From a virus, in IMG/VR virus record IMGVR_UViG_3300009506_000169, positions 1 through 26,217 of that record: DNA of 26,217 nucleotides. The stretch is one strand, 5' to 3'. The position numbers and the translations under genes are program-made. The notes beneath the pieces are model-generated. The model saw only the letters and a list, made by a program, of their open reading frames with translations. It was not told where the DNA came from and did not search any database. This document shows positions 1 to 6,680 of the stretch, one piece after another. Numbering within the stretch: the first letter of the stretch is position 1; every line of letters begins with the position of its first letter.

Positions 1-1637
1 ATCTCCATTTCGCCGTCGAGAAGCCCGGTTCGTGTGAGCAACCAGAGCCGCGCTTTCTCGATCGTTTTGAACGATTCTGGCGCGATCGCCCCGACCGAAT
101 CGAGCTGGCTTCCAGGAGGCGCAATCCTGGTTATGTTTTCGGCCGCCGCGCCGGAGCGGTATTCTTCCGGCAGCGTATCATCAAAAGAAATGGTGCGTTG
201 AACGTCTTTCGCGATGCGCGAAACAATGATCCGATTGAGCTGCCCGTCCGTCTGCGGAAATGATTTGATCTCGTCGAAGGAATGCGACCGCGCCCCTCTT
301 TCTAGATTGAATGTGAGGCGGGTCGCGGAATCGTTATGGATATACTCGGCAGTATAACTCGTTTCACCATGAACCGACCGTGACCGGAAGATGTTGACTC
401 GTTGCCCCTTGAACCGCTCGTCTGCCGTGACGAACCATTCTTCATTGTCGATCGAAACAGTACCGAAGCCGGTGATCACCCGCGTCGTCATCGGTGCGAT
501 CGCGTTTCTGTAGTCGTCCTCCGTTACGAGGCGCAGCGGATATTCGAGAGAGCTTTTGTGAAAGCGATCGTAGAAGCCCCGCTTCTTGTTTCTCGTTGAT
601 ACGTGAGACCAATAAAAATAAAGCAGCTGGTCAATCGACTGGATGACGTGTCGATTCAGGCCGACCTCGACCGATTTCTTGAACGTCCCCAGGTTCGACT
701 CGATGATTCCCTTCGCATTCGGGTGGCCTGGCAGGTGTGTGCGAACCTCAACCCCGAGGACATCGCAGAAGGTATGAACGGCGGTCGATCCGCCGATCCC
801 GGATCCTTTGTCGCAGAAAAGGATTTTCGGCAATCCGTAAACCGGGCTATCTGCGAGCGGGGCTTTGTAGCCCTCGAGCGGGGATTTCTGTTTCGGCAAC
901 CAGAGCCACTGCAAGAACTTCAACCAGACCTCCGCGCGTTCTCCAAACACTCGCCGGCCAGGGAGTGCCGGTTCCGCGAACGGGCGAATAAAGAAGGCTT
1001 TCGAGTACATGTCGATCGCGGCGAACGTCCAAACCTTCGCGAGGCCGCGCTTTTGCAGATCGTCATCCAGGTGGGTGTCACCTGCCGGGTAATCGAACGG
1101 AACGATCTTCCCACGCAAATCCATGAAATAGTGCTCCATCGGGGTCGCATCAACGACACAAACATGGTTCGCATGTTCCGCTTCCAGTCTGTGCGCCATC
1201 GGTGTCCGTGCGAACGCTTTGAATTCCAGCCCGTGTTTTTTCAGAATTCGATTCCACTGGCTGACCGAATAATCGAGTGTGAGTTGCCCGGCAGATTGCA
1301 GCATTTCGACGGCCATCGTCGTCGAGACCCCGTATTTCGCTTTTTCTCCGGGCAGCGTTTTTACAGATGCAATCTTCATCGCTTCCTCTTTTTCGCGGAT
1401 CAATATCGCAGAGGATTTGCGGCTCTTTCGAGTTCGCGGTCCCTCTGCGATATCAGAGATCTGACGGTTTCCTGCTGTGACAGCGCGAAGCTTTTTAATC
1501 GCAGTTGCGCGAGTTTTGATCCCGGTGAACTCCATGAATTCCCGCAGGACTTCACCGCGTTGTGCTTTTCGAGTTGCCTGCTTGTATCGCGTCGCATACA
1601 TCAAAAGGATATCCTGTCCGATCTTCCAGCTCTTCAT
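1..1637 (-). CDS. DDE transposase, Mu A / rve type (3' end outside window)
   Basis: Phage DDE recombinase that would cut and join the phage ends for integration and replicative transposition. The minus-strand frame is open from an ATG at 1637 to the window edge (545 codons seen). The retroviral-integrase-like core is clear: D163 in VVDATPMEHYF, D276 in LFCDKGSG, and E313 in HPNAKGIIESN, spaced D-112-D-36-E. The N-terminal 150 residues are basic and helical, fitting end-binding HTH domains. After about residue 400 comes a beta-rich stretch (GFGTVSIDNEEWFV) like the Mu transposase C-terminal barrel. The start follows the previous gene's stop by 7 nt with a GAGG Shine-Dalgarno. It is the last gene of the leftward operon in view. 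A MuB-like ATPase is not seen and could lie beyond the left edge. Family call is firm; the number of N-terminal DNA-binding domains is inferred. Confidence 0.93.
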   Translation of the reverse strand, partial: MKSWKIGQDILLMYATRYKQATRKAQRGEVLREFMEFTGIKTRATAIKKLRAVTAGNRQISDIAEGPRTRKSRKSSAILIREKEEAMKIASVKTLPGEKAKYGVSTTMAVEMLQSAGQLTLDYSVSQWNRILKKHGLEFKAFARTPMAHRLEAEHANHVCVVDATPMEHYFMDLRGKIVPFDYPAGDTHLDDDLQKRGLAKVWTFAAIDMYSKAFFIRPFAEPALPGRRVFGERAEVWLKFLQWLWLPKQKSPLEGYKAPLADSPVYGLPKILFCDKGSGIGGSTAVHTFCDVLGVEVRTHLPGHPNAKGIIESNLGTFKKSVEVGLNRHVIQSIDQLLYFYWSHVSTRNKKRGFYDRFHKSSLEYPLRLVTEDDYRNAIAPMTTRVITGFGTVSIDNEEWFVTADERFKGQRVNIFRSRSVHGETSYTAEYIHNDSATRLTFNLERGARSHSFDEIKSFPQTDGQLNRIIVSRIAKDVQRTISFDDTLPEEYRSGAAAENITRIAPPGSQLDSVGAIAPESFKTIEKARLWLLTRTGLLDGEME

Positions 1638-1644
1638 ACAATCC

Positions 1645-2550
1645 TCACGGAACCATGGGCTCTTCGGTTCTCTGCTCTTCTCCAGGGTGTGTGTAGATGA
1701 TTGGTGACCATCGATCCCGGAGCCGTTCAATTGCTGCATCGATGCCGGCGATTGCCCGTCCCATGTGTCCGGCAAGCTTTGCGTCCACGAGATCGGGAGG
1801 GATGTTGTCGATCTGACCGAGCCGATCGAGAATGGCTGTGAAGGATTCGTCGAGCAGTTCGGACGCTTCGTCACGATGCGTAACGAATGCGATCCGCATC
1901 CCGTCCAAATCCTTTTTCCCCATGACATCCTGAAGTGTTTTTTCCAGGGAATTGATCTTTTCGTGCAGCTCACGCTTTTCGTCTTCGCTCTGATTAAGCG
2001 CCTGGTTGAGAGTGTTTACAGCCTCTTTCGAATTATTTAGAGCGCTCTTGAGTTTCCCCTCTTTCCCCTTCGAATCCTGTTCGACCTTTTTCTGGAACGA
2101 TCGGATGAACGACGGGAGATCAACCGTTTCGCCTCCCGGAAGAATGACGTGGCCTTCGGAAATTTCAATCTCCCCTTTCTTGAGCGCCTCCATCATCTCC
2201 GGATCTTTTTTCAGAGCGAGGAGCCCTGAAACTGATTGGTCCATGAGCTCGCCTGCGTTTGGCATATCGCCGAATGCATCCGCGATCTCGAGCATCCGCT
2301 GGGCCGTTCTGATTCCGTTTCCGAACATCCCGATGAGCCACTCGTTGAACGACTGACAATCATCGATCAGATAATATTTGTGATCCCGGACATCGCGGAG
2401 GCACAATCCGATTTGATGCAGATTCGACTTGATCTGATCCTTGATCGAATGAAACTGTGCCTGCTGCGCCGGAGAAAAAACGATCTCGCCGCCTCCGCTC
2501 TGATCAGGCAAAACCAGATCCTTCGTTTGCTGCTTCTTAACTTTTGCCAT
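1645..2550 (-). CDS. Coiled-coil early phage protein, function unknown
   Basis: 301 residues. The first ~30 residues are basic and Gln-rich. Residues ~30-110 are helical, with a segment (VRDHKYYLIDDCQSFNEWL) resembling the N-terminal helical region of phage/plasmid replication- or partition-associated proteins (DUF3102-like); that resemblance is from memory and not proven. Residues ~165-215 are a Lys/Glu/Asn-rich heptad stretch likely to form a coiled coil. The C-terminal ~80 residues are helical and acidic. No signal peptide or membrane segment. The start has GAGG 7 nt upstream, and the first 14 nt overlap the end of the winged-helix gene. It sits directly before the transposase gene, so a role in transposition or its regulation is plausible but inferred. 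Confidence 0.8.
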   Translation of the reverse strand: MAKVKKQQTKDLVLPDQSGGGEIVFSPAQQAQFHSIKDQIKSNLHQIGLCLRDVRDHKYYLIDDCQSFNEWLIGMFGNGIRTAQRMLEIADAFGDMPNAGELMDQSVSGLLALKKDPEMMEALKKGEIEISEGHVILPGGETVDLPSFIRSFQKKVEQDSKGKEGKLKSALNNSKEAVNTLNQALNQSEDEKRELHEKINSLEKTLQDVMGKKDLDGMRIAFVTHRDEASELLDESFTAILDRLGQIDNIPPDLVDAKLAGHMGRAIAGIDAAIERLRDRWSPIIYTHPGEEQRTEEPMVP

Positions 2551-2821
2551 CTTTTAACCTCGTTATAAAAAGATCTTTCTCTAGTTTCTGTTTCACAAAC
2601 CATCGCGCCTCGAGGACGCGATGGTAAACCGTGGTCGATATTTTGTAGCTGTTGTAGTGCTTCTCGATCAGATCCGCTTCGCGCAGTGTGAGTACTGCCC
2701 GCTCCACCGCTCGTCGGTTTCGTCCGGTTGCAAGGACGAGTTCATCGATCGTCCAGCTTTGCGGTTCGCGATTCCAGACAAGCTGTAGAATTGTGATTTT
2801 CAGATCTGACCGCGATTGCAT
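2537..2821 (-). CDS. Winged-helix DNA-binding protein
   Basis: 94 residues. A GTG at 2824, directly before the ATG, is an alternative start. Residues ~6-60 read as a winged helix: a first helix (KITILQLVWN), then TIDELVLATGRNRRAVERAV as the helix-turn-helix, then LTLREADLIEKHYNS as the third helix and wing. The C-terminus is basic. The TGA of the endolysin-like gene overlaps the ATG (TGATG), so translation is probably coupled. Such small MarR/GntR-fold proteins usually act as transcription regulators. As part of the early operon it could control the switch to late transcription, but no target site can be assigned. Coding call firm, role inferred. Confidence 0.78.
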   Translation of the reverse strand: MQSRSDLKITILQLVWNREPQSWTIDELVLATGRNRRAVERAVLTLREADLIEKHYNSYKISTTVYHRVLEARWFVKQKLEKDLFITRLKDGKS

Positions 2822-3585
2822 CACGCCACCTGCAACCTGAGTTCGTCGAGCGTCGTTTGGGTGCAGATCCCGTTCGGGAACAATCCGACCTTCGCCTGAA
2901 ATTTCCGGATCGACTCAAATGTCATCGGCCCGAAGTCATCATCGTCACGGATGCCGAGTTTTCTCTGAACCTCACCGACAAGCACCCCCTGAGAGCCGAT
3001 CCGCAAAGAGGAGGATTTGACCGACAGGTCATCATTCTGCATGATGATCACGGCAAAGATCTTCGTCCGTGCGTGACGCTCGTAGGCCCATTCGTACGCC
3101 TTTTTCCATGCGCCTTCAGGAGGATTCATCTTTCCGGTGACGGTAACGCATCCGGCAGAGGCCGGAGCGTATCCGTGAAAGTTGTCGGCAACGATTCCGT
3201 TCTGAACATAGTCATCGTCATCGCCGAGTTCCAGATCGCGGCTGCGCCAGATCGTGAATGACTGATTTTGAACCAGAGCCTGGAAGCCGCGGTGCCATCC
3301 TCTACGCCACGCGTACGGATAGTATCCGGACGCGATGTAATTGCACGCTCCCTGTCCGGCCAACTGTTGCTTCTGATATTTTATATGCGGATACGATCTG
3401 CCCGGAAGCACCTCGATCTCATCTGCATCAACGAGCAGAATCGTGTCACAGATATTGTCGCCGGTATCCTTCACAAAGTCCCCACGTGTATCCGTGTTTC
3501 TGAACACGACCACATGCGGAGTCGTTATATCAATCTTGAACGAGTTGCGCTCGTAAATGCTCTTCAAACGTTCCTGTGTTATCAT
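2821..3585 (-). CDS. Candidate endolysin with C-terminal peptidoglycan-binding domain
   Basis: 254 residues. The C-terminal ~60 residues (194-250) match the PG_binding_1 pattern: SLRIGSQGVLVGEVQRKLGI, then DDFGPMTFESIRKFQ and GICTQTTLDEL. The N-terminal ~180 residues contain NFHGYAPASAGC (H137, S143, C146). This recalls His...Ser-x-Gly-Cys motifs of phage cell-wall proteins and, more loosely, L,D-transpeptidase active sites. No signal peptide or membrane segment is seen, so it would need a holin. A very strong AAGGAGGGG lies upstream of the ATG. The preceding zinc-ribbon frame overlaps this start by 56 nt. It lies among early regulators and the transposase, not beside the holin/spanin genes at 8168-9152. 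The wall-binding role is well supported; the lytic reaction is not determined. Confidence 0.75.
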   Translation of the reverse strand: MITQERLKSIYERNSFKIDITTPHVVVFRNTDTRGDFVKDTGDNICDTILLVDADEIEVLPGRSYPHIKYQKQQLAGQGACNYIASGYYPYAWRRGWHRGFQALVQNQSFTIWRSRDLELGDDDDYVQNGIVADNFHGYAPASAGCVTVTGKMNPPEGAWKKAYEWAYERHARTKIFAVIIMQNDDLSVKSSSLRIGSQGVLVGEVQRKLGIRDDDDFGPMTFESIRKFQAKVGLFPNGICTQTTLDELRLQVA

Positions 3586-3757
3586 TAAAATCCCCTCCTT
3601 CTCGCGCCCGGTCCGTCCCTGGCCGAATCGCTGCTACGCTTTTAACTATGCACGCTCTACACCATCCATGTTGATACGTTTTCAAAACCTTCGCACCGCA
3701 TCGCGCGCATCTGATCGGCTGTGCTTCGCTGACCGATAGCGATGATGCGACGTTCAT
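3530..3757 (-). CDS. Small four-cysteine zinc-ribbon protein, Com-like
   Basis: 75 residues from the ATG at 3757. RCARC (C17, C20) and WCRAC (C33, C36) form two CxxC knuckles separated by 12 residues, a likely zinc-binding unit. Mu Com is a small zinc-finger translational activator of mom with a similar four-cysteine plan, which suggests the comparison. No mom-like modification gene is visible here. The Shine-Dalgarno is weak, and the ATG follows the membrane-protein stop by 2 nt, so it probably depends on coupled translation. The acidic tail overlaps the endolysin-like gene by 56 nt in another frame. An upstream extension of this frame also exists, but it would overlap the membrane-protein gene. 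Confidence 0.6.
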   Translation of the reverse strand: MNVASSLSVSEAQPIRCARCGAKVLKTYQHGWCRACIVKSVAAIRPGTDRAREGGDFNDNTGTFEEHLRAQLVQD

Positions 3758-3759
3758 GT

Positions 3760-4053
3760 TTATTTCATCGCACCAGACAGAGCTTCTGCAATTCTCCCGA
3801 TGGCTATGGTGAGCCCGATCGCGATCAGCACGGCTGCGATGACGACGCCACCTACGATCGTTTCGCCCGGATAGTACTTCAGCAGCCATTCAATCTTATT
3901 GCATCCCGCAGCCCATGCGCGCCGGATCTTCGCAAAAATTTTCACCGGATACTTCAACTCCGCTTCCGCATCCGGCACCAGCTTTTCGGACGACTTCTTC
4001 GCGGCACTTGAAACGGCATCGCGGTCTGCCATCTGTTCTGTTTTTTTTGCCAT
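3760..4053 (-). CDS. Small single-span membrane protein (holin-like candidate)
   Basis: 97 residues. The N-terminal half is charged and Ala/Lys-rich. One long hydrophobic helix spans about residues 66-87 (TIVGGVVIAAVLIAIGLTIA), followed by a short tail. A good AGGAG lies 7 nt before the ATG. It is two cistrons upstream of the candidate endolysin in the same leftward operon, so it might help the enzyme reach the wall. One-span class III holins exist, but the Ala/Lys-rich leader is also seen in other small phage membrane proteins. Function is not recognised beyond membrane location. Confidence 0.7.
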   Translation of the reverse strand: MAKKTEQMADRDAVSSAAKKSSEKLVPDAEAELKYPVKIFAKIRRAWAAGCNKIEWLLKYYPGETIVGGVVIAAVLIAIGLTIAIGRIAEALSGAMK

Positions 4054-4101
4054 TCGTGTTCTCCTGTATTTTTATGAATCAAAATGATTCCGTCTTTTGT
4101 C

Positions 4102-4428
4102 TCACCGCCGAAAGAATGACTCTAGAACTTGTGCCGCAGACGAAAGAACAGCATCCTTCGAAAATGAACTGACACTCACTCCGATGTACTTACACGCCTC
4201 ATCGATCATCGCTTTTTCATCGACCTGGCAGGGAAACCCGACAATGGTTCTGTCTGTACCTCTCTGCCGTTTTATGCGGAATCCCTGCCGATTCAGGAGT
4301 CGGCGCAATGCGGCGTAATCGAGTTCTTTCTTCTCCGCAAACGATTTGATCGTCCCGCCTCCGGACACATGCTTTCGCACCTGGTCAATGATATCCGGAG
4401 GGTAATCGTATTTCATGTTGTATGTCAT
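4102..4428 (-). CDS. Small HTH plus ribbon-helix-helix-like regulator
   Basis: 108 residues from an ATG at 4428. This start was chosen over an in-frame ATG at 4476 because TGAGGATCTC supplies a Shine-Dalgarno and the start falls just after the preceding stop. Residues ~8-55 read as a simple helix-turn-helix (SFAEKKELDYAALRRLLNRQ). Residues ~65-105 begin with a beta-like strand (TIVGFPCQVDEK) followed by two helices, a CopG/Arc-like ribbon-helix-helix pattern. A two-part DNA-binding protein is therefore likely. It lies in the early operon with other regulators. Neither half is a certain family match. Confidence 0.7.
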   Translation of the reverse strand: MTYNMKYDYPPDIIDQVRKHVSGGGTIKSFAEKKELDYAALRRLLNRQGFRIKRQRGTDRTIVGFPCQVDEKAMIDEACKYIGVSVSSFSKDAVLSSAAQVLESFFRR

Positions 4429-4435
4429 GAGATCC

Positions 4436-4666
4436 TCAGTTGTATTTGCTGGATTCCATCTTGTGCCGAATGTCATCCGCTTGATTGTTCAGGCTGTCCA
4501 GGAAGCTGGTAAACTCACAAGCAAGCCCCTTTTTTATCAGAAAGAGCCCGACGGCTGATACGAAGTGAATCAGAGTTGTTCTCTTGTATTCGATGCCTGG
4601 ATCTTTCTGCATTTGCTCGACTTCACGCATGACGGTGAAAACATCTTTGTGTGTGACCTTAACCAT
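4436..4666 (-). CDS. Small hypothetical early protein
   Basis: 76 residues from the ATG at 4666, preceded by AAGGGACGGGG, rather than from the in-frame ATG at 4699, which would overlap the upstream gene. It looks like a mostly helical protein with a semi-hydrophobic middle (LIHFVSAVGLFLIKKGL) that is too polar at its edges to be a sure membrane span. No family recognised. It is tightly packed between the Cro/Ner-like gene and the HTH/RHH-like gene, so co-transcription is near certain. Confidence 0.68.
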   Translation of the reverse strand: MVKVTHKDVFTVMREVEQMQKDPGIEYKRTTLIHFVSAVGLFLIKKGLACEFTSFLDSLNNQADDIRHKMESSKYN

Positions 4667-4677
4667 TGCCCCGTCCC

Positions 4678-4986
4678 TTACGCGACCTTTCGCGGCCATG
4701 TGCGAAGCTGCGGCCAGAGCGACAGCACCTGCGAATCGTTCAGTTCGAGATCGTTCTGGATTGTTGCGATATGCGAAATGCCAGCAAGACGCCCGTTAAC
4801 TGTATCGCTTAACGCGCGATAGTTTATATCGAGATCCGCTGCTGCTTTGGTCAGGTTCCCGTGCTTCATAATGAGCATTCCGCGAACACTTCTGAGGCTC
4901 TCCGGCTTGATCTTTCTCCATGTTGCCTCTTTTGCTGAAGATCCAGCCAGCGCAACCGCGCTAGCCCTATTATTCATTACACTCAT
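4678..4986 (-). CDS. Early HTH protein, Cro/Ner-like, first gene of leftward operon
   Basis: 102 residues. After a variable ~30-residue leader, residues ~35-90 carry a Cro/Ner-type helix-turn-helix: GNLTKAAADLDINYRALSD followed by VNGRLAGISHIATIQNDLEL. The RBS AGAGGG is 5 nt before the ATG. It is the first cistron behind the strong leftward promoter and lies divergent from the repressor, the position of ner in Mu or cro in lambda. A perfect 8-bp-arm dyad sits 14 nt upstream of its start and is a natural candidate for its own binding site. Role by position and fold; no direct family proof. Confidence 0.75.
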   Translation of the reverse strand: MSVMNNRASAVALAGSSAKEATWRKIKPESLRSVRGMLIMKHGNLTKAAADLDINYRALSDTVNGRLAGISHIATIQNDLELNDSQVLSLWPQLRTWPRKVA

Positions 4987-4999
4987 ATTACCCTCTTAT

Positions 5000-5017
5000 T
5001 AGTTAAAGATTTAACTA
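5000..5017. promoter_or_regulatory. Perfect dyad TAGTTAAA-GA-TTTAACTA, candidate Ner/Cro operator
   Basis: Eight-bp perfect inverted arms around a GA centre, 14 bp upstream of the first early gene and inside its leader. Its sequence differs from the CCCAA-type dyads, so a different protein (the Cro/Ner-like product) is the likely binder. Inference from position and symmetry. Confidence 0.5.
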
Positions 5018-5063
5018 CTGAGTGGCCGATAATAGCTTGGCGTGCTCCATTTCACGGGATAAT

Positions 5064-5077
5064 CCCTTTGTTTTGGG
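5064..5077. promoter_or_regulatory. Degenerate third repressor-type site
   Basis: CCCTTTGTTTTGGG keeps the CCC-N8-GGG frame, the TTGGG right half and the same 14-bp length as the two perfect sites at 5139 and 5170, with the left half changed to CCCTT. It lies in the leader of the early transcript. Lower confidence than the other two. Confidence 0.35.
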
Positions 5078-5088
5078 CTTGCCAAACT

Positions 5089-5105
5089 TCCGCCAATTTG
5101 GCGGA
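5089..5105. promoter_or_regulatory. Dyad TCCGCCA-ATT-TGGCGGA in early leader
   Basis: Seven-bp perfect arms around ATT. In the leftward transcript it would form a short hairpin near the 5' end of the leader. No T-tract follows, so it is not a terminator. It may be another protein site or an mRNA structure. Confidence 0.35.
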
Positions 5106-5131
5106 GGATTACTACTACCACTACTACAGGT

Positions 5132-5160
5132 AGTATCGCCCAAAGCTTTGGGAATGTCAA
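5132..5160 (-). promoter_or_regulatory. Leftward early promoter, TTGACA-N17-GATACT
   Basis: On the minus strand a perfect -35 TTGACA (5160-5155) is followed by an exact 17-bp spacer and a -10 GATACT (5137-5132). AT-rich DNA lies upstream. The predicted start is near 5125, giving a ~140-nt leader to the Cro/Ner-like gene. The spacer contains the whole CCCAAAGCTTTGGG palindrome, so a protein bound there would occlude RNA polymerase directly. Confidence 0.75.
5139..5152. promoter_or_regulatory. Repressor operator, CCCAA-AGCT-TTGGG
   Basis: Perfect 14-bp palindrome lying between the -35 and -10 of the leftward promoter. It shares the CCCAA-N4-TTGGG plan with the copy at 5170-5183; the two copies are 31 bp apart, about three helical turns. 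The likely binder is the adjacent cI/LexA-type repressor. Operator role inferred. Confidence 0.65.
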
Positions 5161-5169
5161 TAATAAAAT

Positions 5170-5183
5170 CCCAATATTTTGGG
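5170..5183. promoter_or_regulatory. Repressor operator, CCCAA-TATT-TTGGG
   Basis: CCCAATATTTTGGG, extended to 9-bp perfect arms (AAATCCCAA/TTGGGATTT). It lies between the leftward -35 and the repressor's TTG start, so it could serve both early repression and autoregulation of the repressor. A -10-like TAAAAT for rightward transcription is at 5164-5169, without a good -35. Confidence 0.6.
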
Positions 5184-5198
5184 ATTTGGAGATTTTTT

Positions 5199-5999
5199 TT
5201 GCGTGATAGACTTAAAGAGCTTCTGGAGTGTCTCGGGGTGTCGCAGGCTGAATTTGCCCGCGAGGTCGGGCTGTCGAAAAACCAGCTTGGCGAGGTGCTG
5301 GCCGGGAGGGCGAAGTCGATCTCAACGCCAACGGCAGCCTTGATACACGAGCGATATGGTGTGTCGCTTGAATGGCTCCTCGTCGGGAAGGGTGATATGT
5401 TTGGTGGTAGTGGGAGTAGTAATCCTGCGACAAATCTGACGGAGGATTCCGGAGCTGAACAACCGCTCCGTGAAGGACAGGTGATCCCGCCATCTAATCC
5501 GGAGGAAACCACAACCATCCCAGGCGGGGTGCCGGTTGCGACACTTCCGACTATCGTGCTGCGGTTCTATCCGGGCGGTATCCCGGCGGGTCCGCTCGAC
5601 ACAACTGATGATCACTTCGAGCTGGTTCAGGTGACGCTCACACCTCCTATCCGAAAGGGGTGCATCATGATTCGTGTTCGCGGTGAGTCGATGTTAGGGG
5701 CCGGGATCCTCGACGGGGACATCGTTGTGCTCGATACGAATATAAGGGAGCCTATGGATGGCGATATCGTGATCGTGACGGTAGACGGCGGATCCACCAT
5801 GAAATACTGGTTCCGGCGCGACCGAAGGGTCTATCTGGCCCCACACTCCGATCACCATGACCCGATCGATATCACGGACCGGGACGTTGTTCTAGACGGT
5901 GTTGTCGTGGAGGTCCGTCGGACGTATCAGCGGGCAGCGGCATACAGAAACGGCGGGTCTGACAGGGTCGAAAAAAATGGGGTGAAAAATGAATCGTAA
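5199..5999 (+). CDS. cI/LexA-type phage repressor with S24 self-cleavage domain
   Basis: 266 residues from a TTG start at 5199, chosen because GGAG lies 7 nt upstream and the HTH begins at once; the frame stays open to 5022 but that stretch covers the operators. Residues 1-65 are an XRE-type HTH (VSQAEFAREVGLSKNQLGEV). A Ser/Gly/Thr-rich linker follows. A C-terminal S24 peptidase domain carries the putative cleavage bond A130-G131 (GIPAGPLD), nucleophile S164 in RGESMLGAG, and K202 in STMKYW. It should maintain lysogeny by binding the CCCAA-N4-TTGGG sites and be inactivated by RecA-stimulated self-cleavage after DNA damage. Its last 11 nt overlap the ankyrin gene. Classical Mu repressor lacks this domain, so this switch is lambdoid in type. 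Confidence 0.9.
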   Translation: MRDRLKELLECLGVSQAEFAREVGLSKNQLGEVLAGRAKSISTPTAALIHERYGVSLEWLLVGKGDMFGGSGSSNPATNLTEDSGAEQPLREGQVIPPSNPEETTTIPGGVPVATLPTIVLRFYPGGIPAGPLDTTDDHFELVQVTLTPPIRKGCIMIRVRGESMLGAGILDGDIVVLDTNIREPMDGDIVIVTVDGGSTMKYWFRRDRRVYLAPHSDHHDPIDITDRDVVLDGVVVEVRRTYQRAAAYRNGGSDRVEKNGVKNES

Positions 6000-6639
6000 G
6001 GCGTTATCTATTTTCTTGTTCTTTCTTTCTGTATCGGTTCGTGCCGACGCAGGAGAGGATCTGAAGGTCGCGATCGGAACGCACCGGTTGCTCTCCGTCA
6101 TCAGCATGGTCAAGTCTCGGAAGGTGGATATCAACGGGCGGGAATCCTGGGCCGTTGCTTTTTCCGGTCACCATCACCATGCCAGCTTCAATTATCTTTA
6201 TTCGATGTCGCGTCCGGCTCCTCATCTATTTGGCGCGATTTTGTCAGCGCTCTGCTATTCCGATTTTATCCAGGAGGACGAGGCAAACGAGATGATCCGT
6301 GCCCTTCTGAAAAAAGGAGTTCACCCACCCCGTGACGTTTTGCACGATTGCTCAACTGTCGGGGTGATTCTAAACCTCCCGGTATCGACGGCAAAGATCC
6401 TCGTTGCCGCCGGTGCATCACCGCTCTCGGGCGAGGACGGAAAAAACGATTTTGGGTCGCTGCTGTTTCGGGCTGGAATGTCACCTTATTCCGATCTGGT
6501 CCGCTTTTTTGTGTCGAAGGGGGCAAATGTGAATTTCCGCCATTCCGACGGGCGGTCGGTTTTGCAGGTCGCAAAGCGGCATTTCGGGGCAGATTCGGAA
6601 ACAGTTCAATTTTTGATCCAGCACGGGGCCCGGGAGTAG
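5989..6639 (+). CDS. Exported ankyrin-repeat protein
   Basis: 216 residues. The N-terminus (MNRKALSIFLFFLSVSVRADA) is a clear signal peptide, probably cleaved near residue 21. Ankyrin-type units follow: DLKVAIGTHRLLSVISMVKS near residue 24, TAKILVAAGASPL around 133, and DLVRFFVSKGANVNF and ETVQFLIQHGA near the C-terminus. Ankyrin repeats mediate protein binding. Export suggests an envelope or periplasmic partner. The ATG overlaps the repressor's last codons, so it is likely co-expressed with the repressor in the lysogen. Candidate lysogenic-conversion or exclusion gene; the actual target is unknown. Confidence 0.8.
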   Translation: MNRKALSIFLFFLSVSVRADAGEDLKVAIGTHRLLSVISMVKSRKVDINGRESWAVAFSGHHHHASFNYLYSMSRPAPHLFGAILSALCYSDFIQEDEANEMIRALLKKGVHPPRDVLHDCSTVGVILNLPVSTAKILVAAGASPLSGEDGKNDFGSLLFRAGMSPYSDLVRFFVSKGANVNFRHSDGRSVLQVAKRHFGADSETVQFLIQHGARE

Positions 6640-6680
6640 CCGGGATTTATATTCAAAATATTACGCCAAGAGTTCAATAT

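Noticed and set aside
603-1700. A 365-codon plus-strand open frame across the transposase
   Set aside because: It is the shadow of the minus-strand DDE transposase, which has clear catalytic motifs; the plus-strand product is Arg/Phe-rich with no family pattern or ribosome site.
4076-4090. Small dyad GAATCA-AAA-TGATTC in the early operon
   Set aside because: Six-bp AT-rich stem without a T-tract on the transcribed strand; could be chance.
5022-5198. Repressor start extended back to 5022
   Set aside because: The extension would be coded across the operators and leftward promoter and has no good ribosome site; TTG at 5199 has GGAG at proper distance and starts the HTH.
5104-5430. Inverted similarity between 5108-5130 and the repressor linker at 5403-5426
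   Set aside because: Both are GTAGTA-type simple repeats, one encoding a Gly/Ser linker; only a 12-bp core is identical, so low complexity explains it.
6348-6680. Long 5' extension of the first cargo membrane gene
   Set aside because: It only reads through the ankyrin gene in another frame; the membrane protein begins at 6681.
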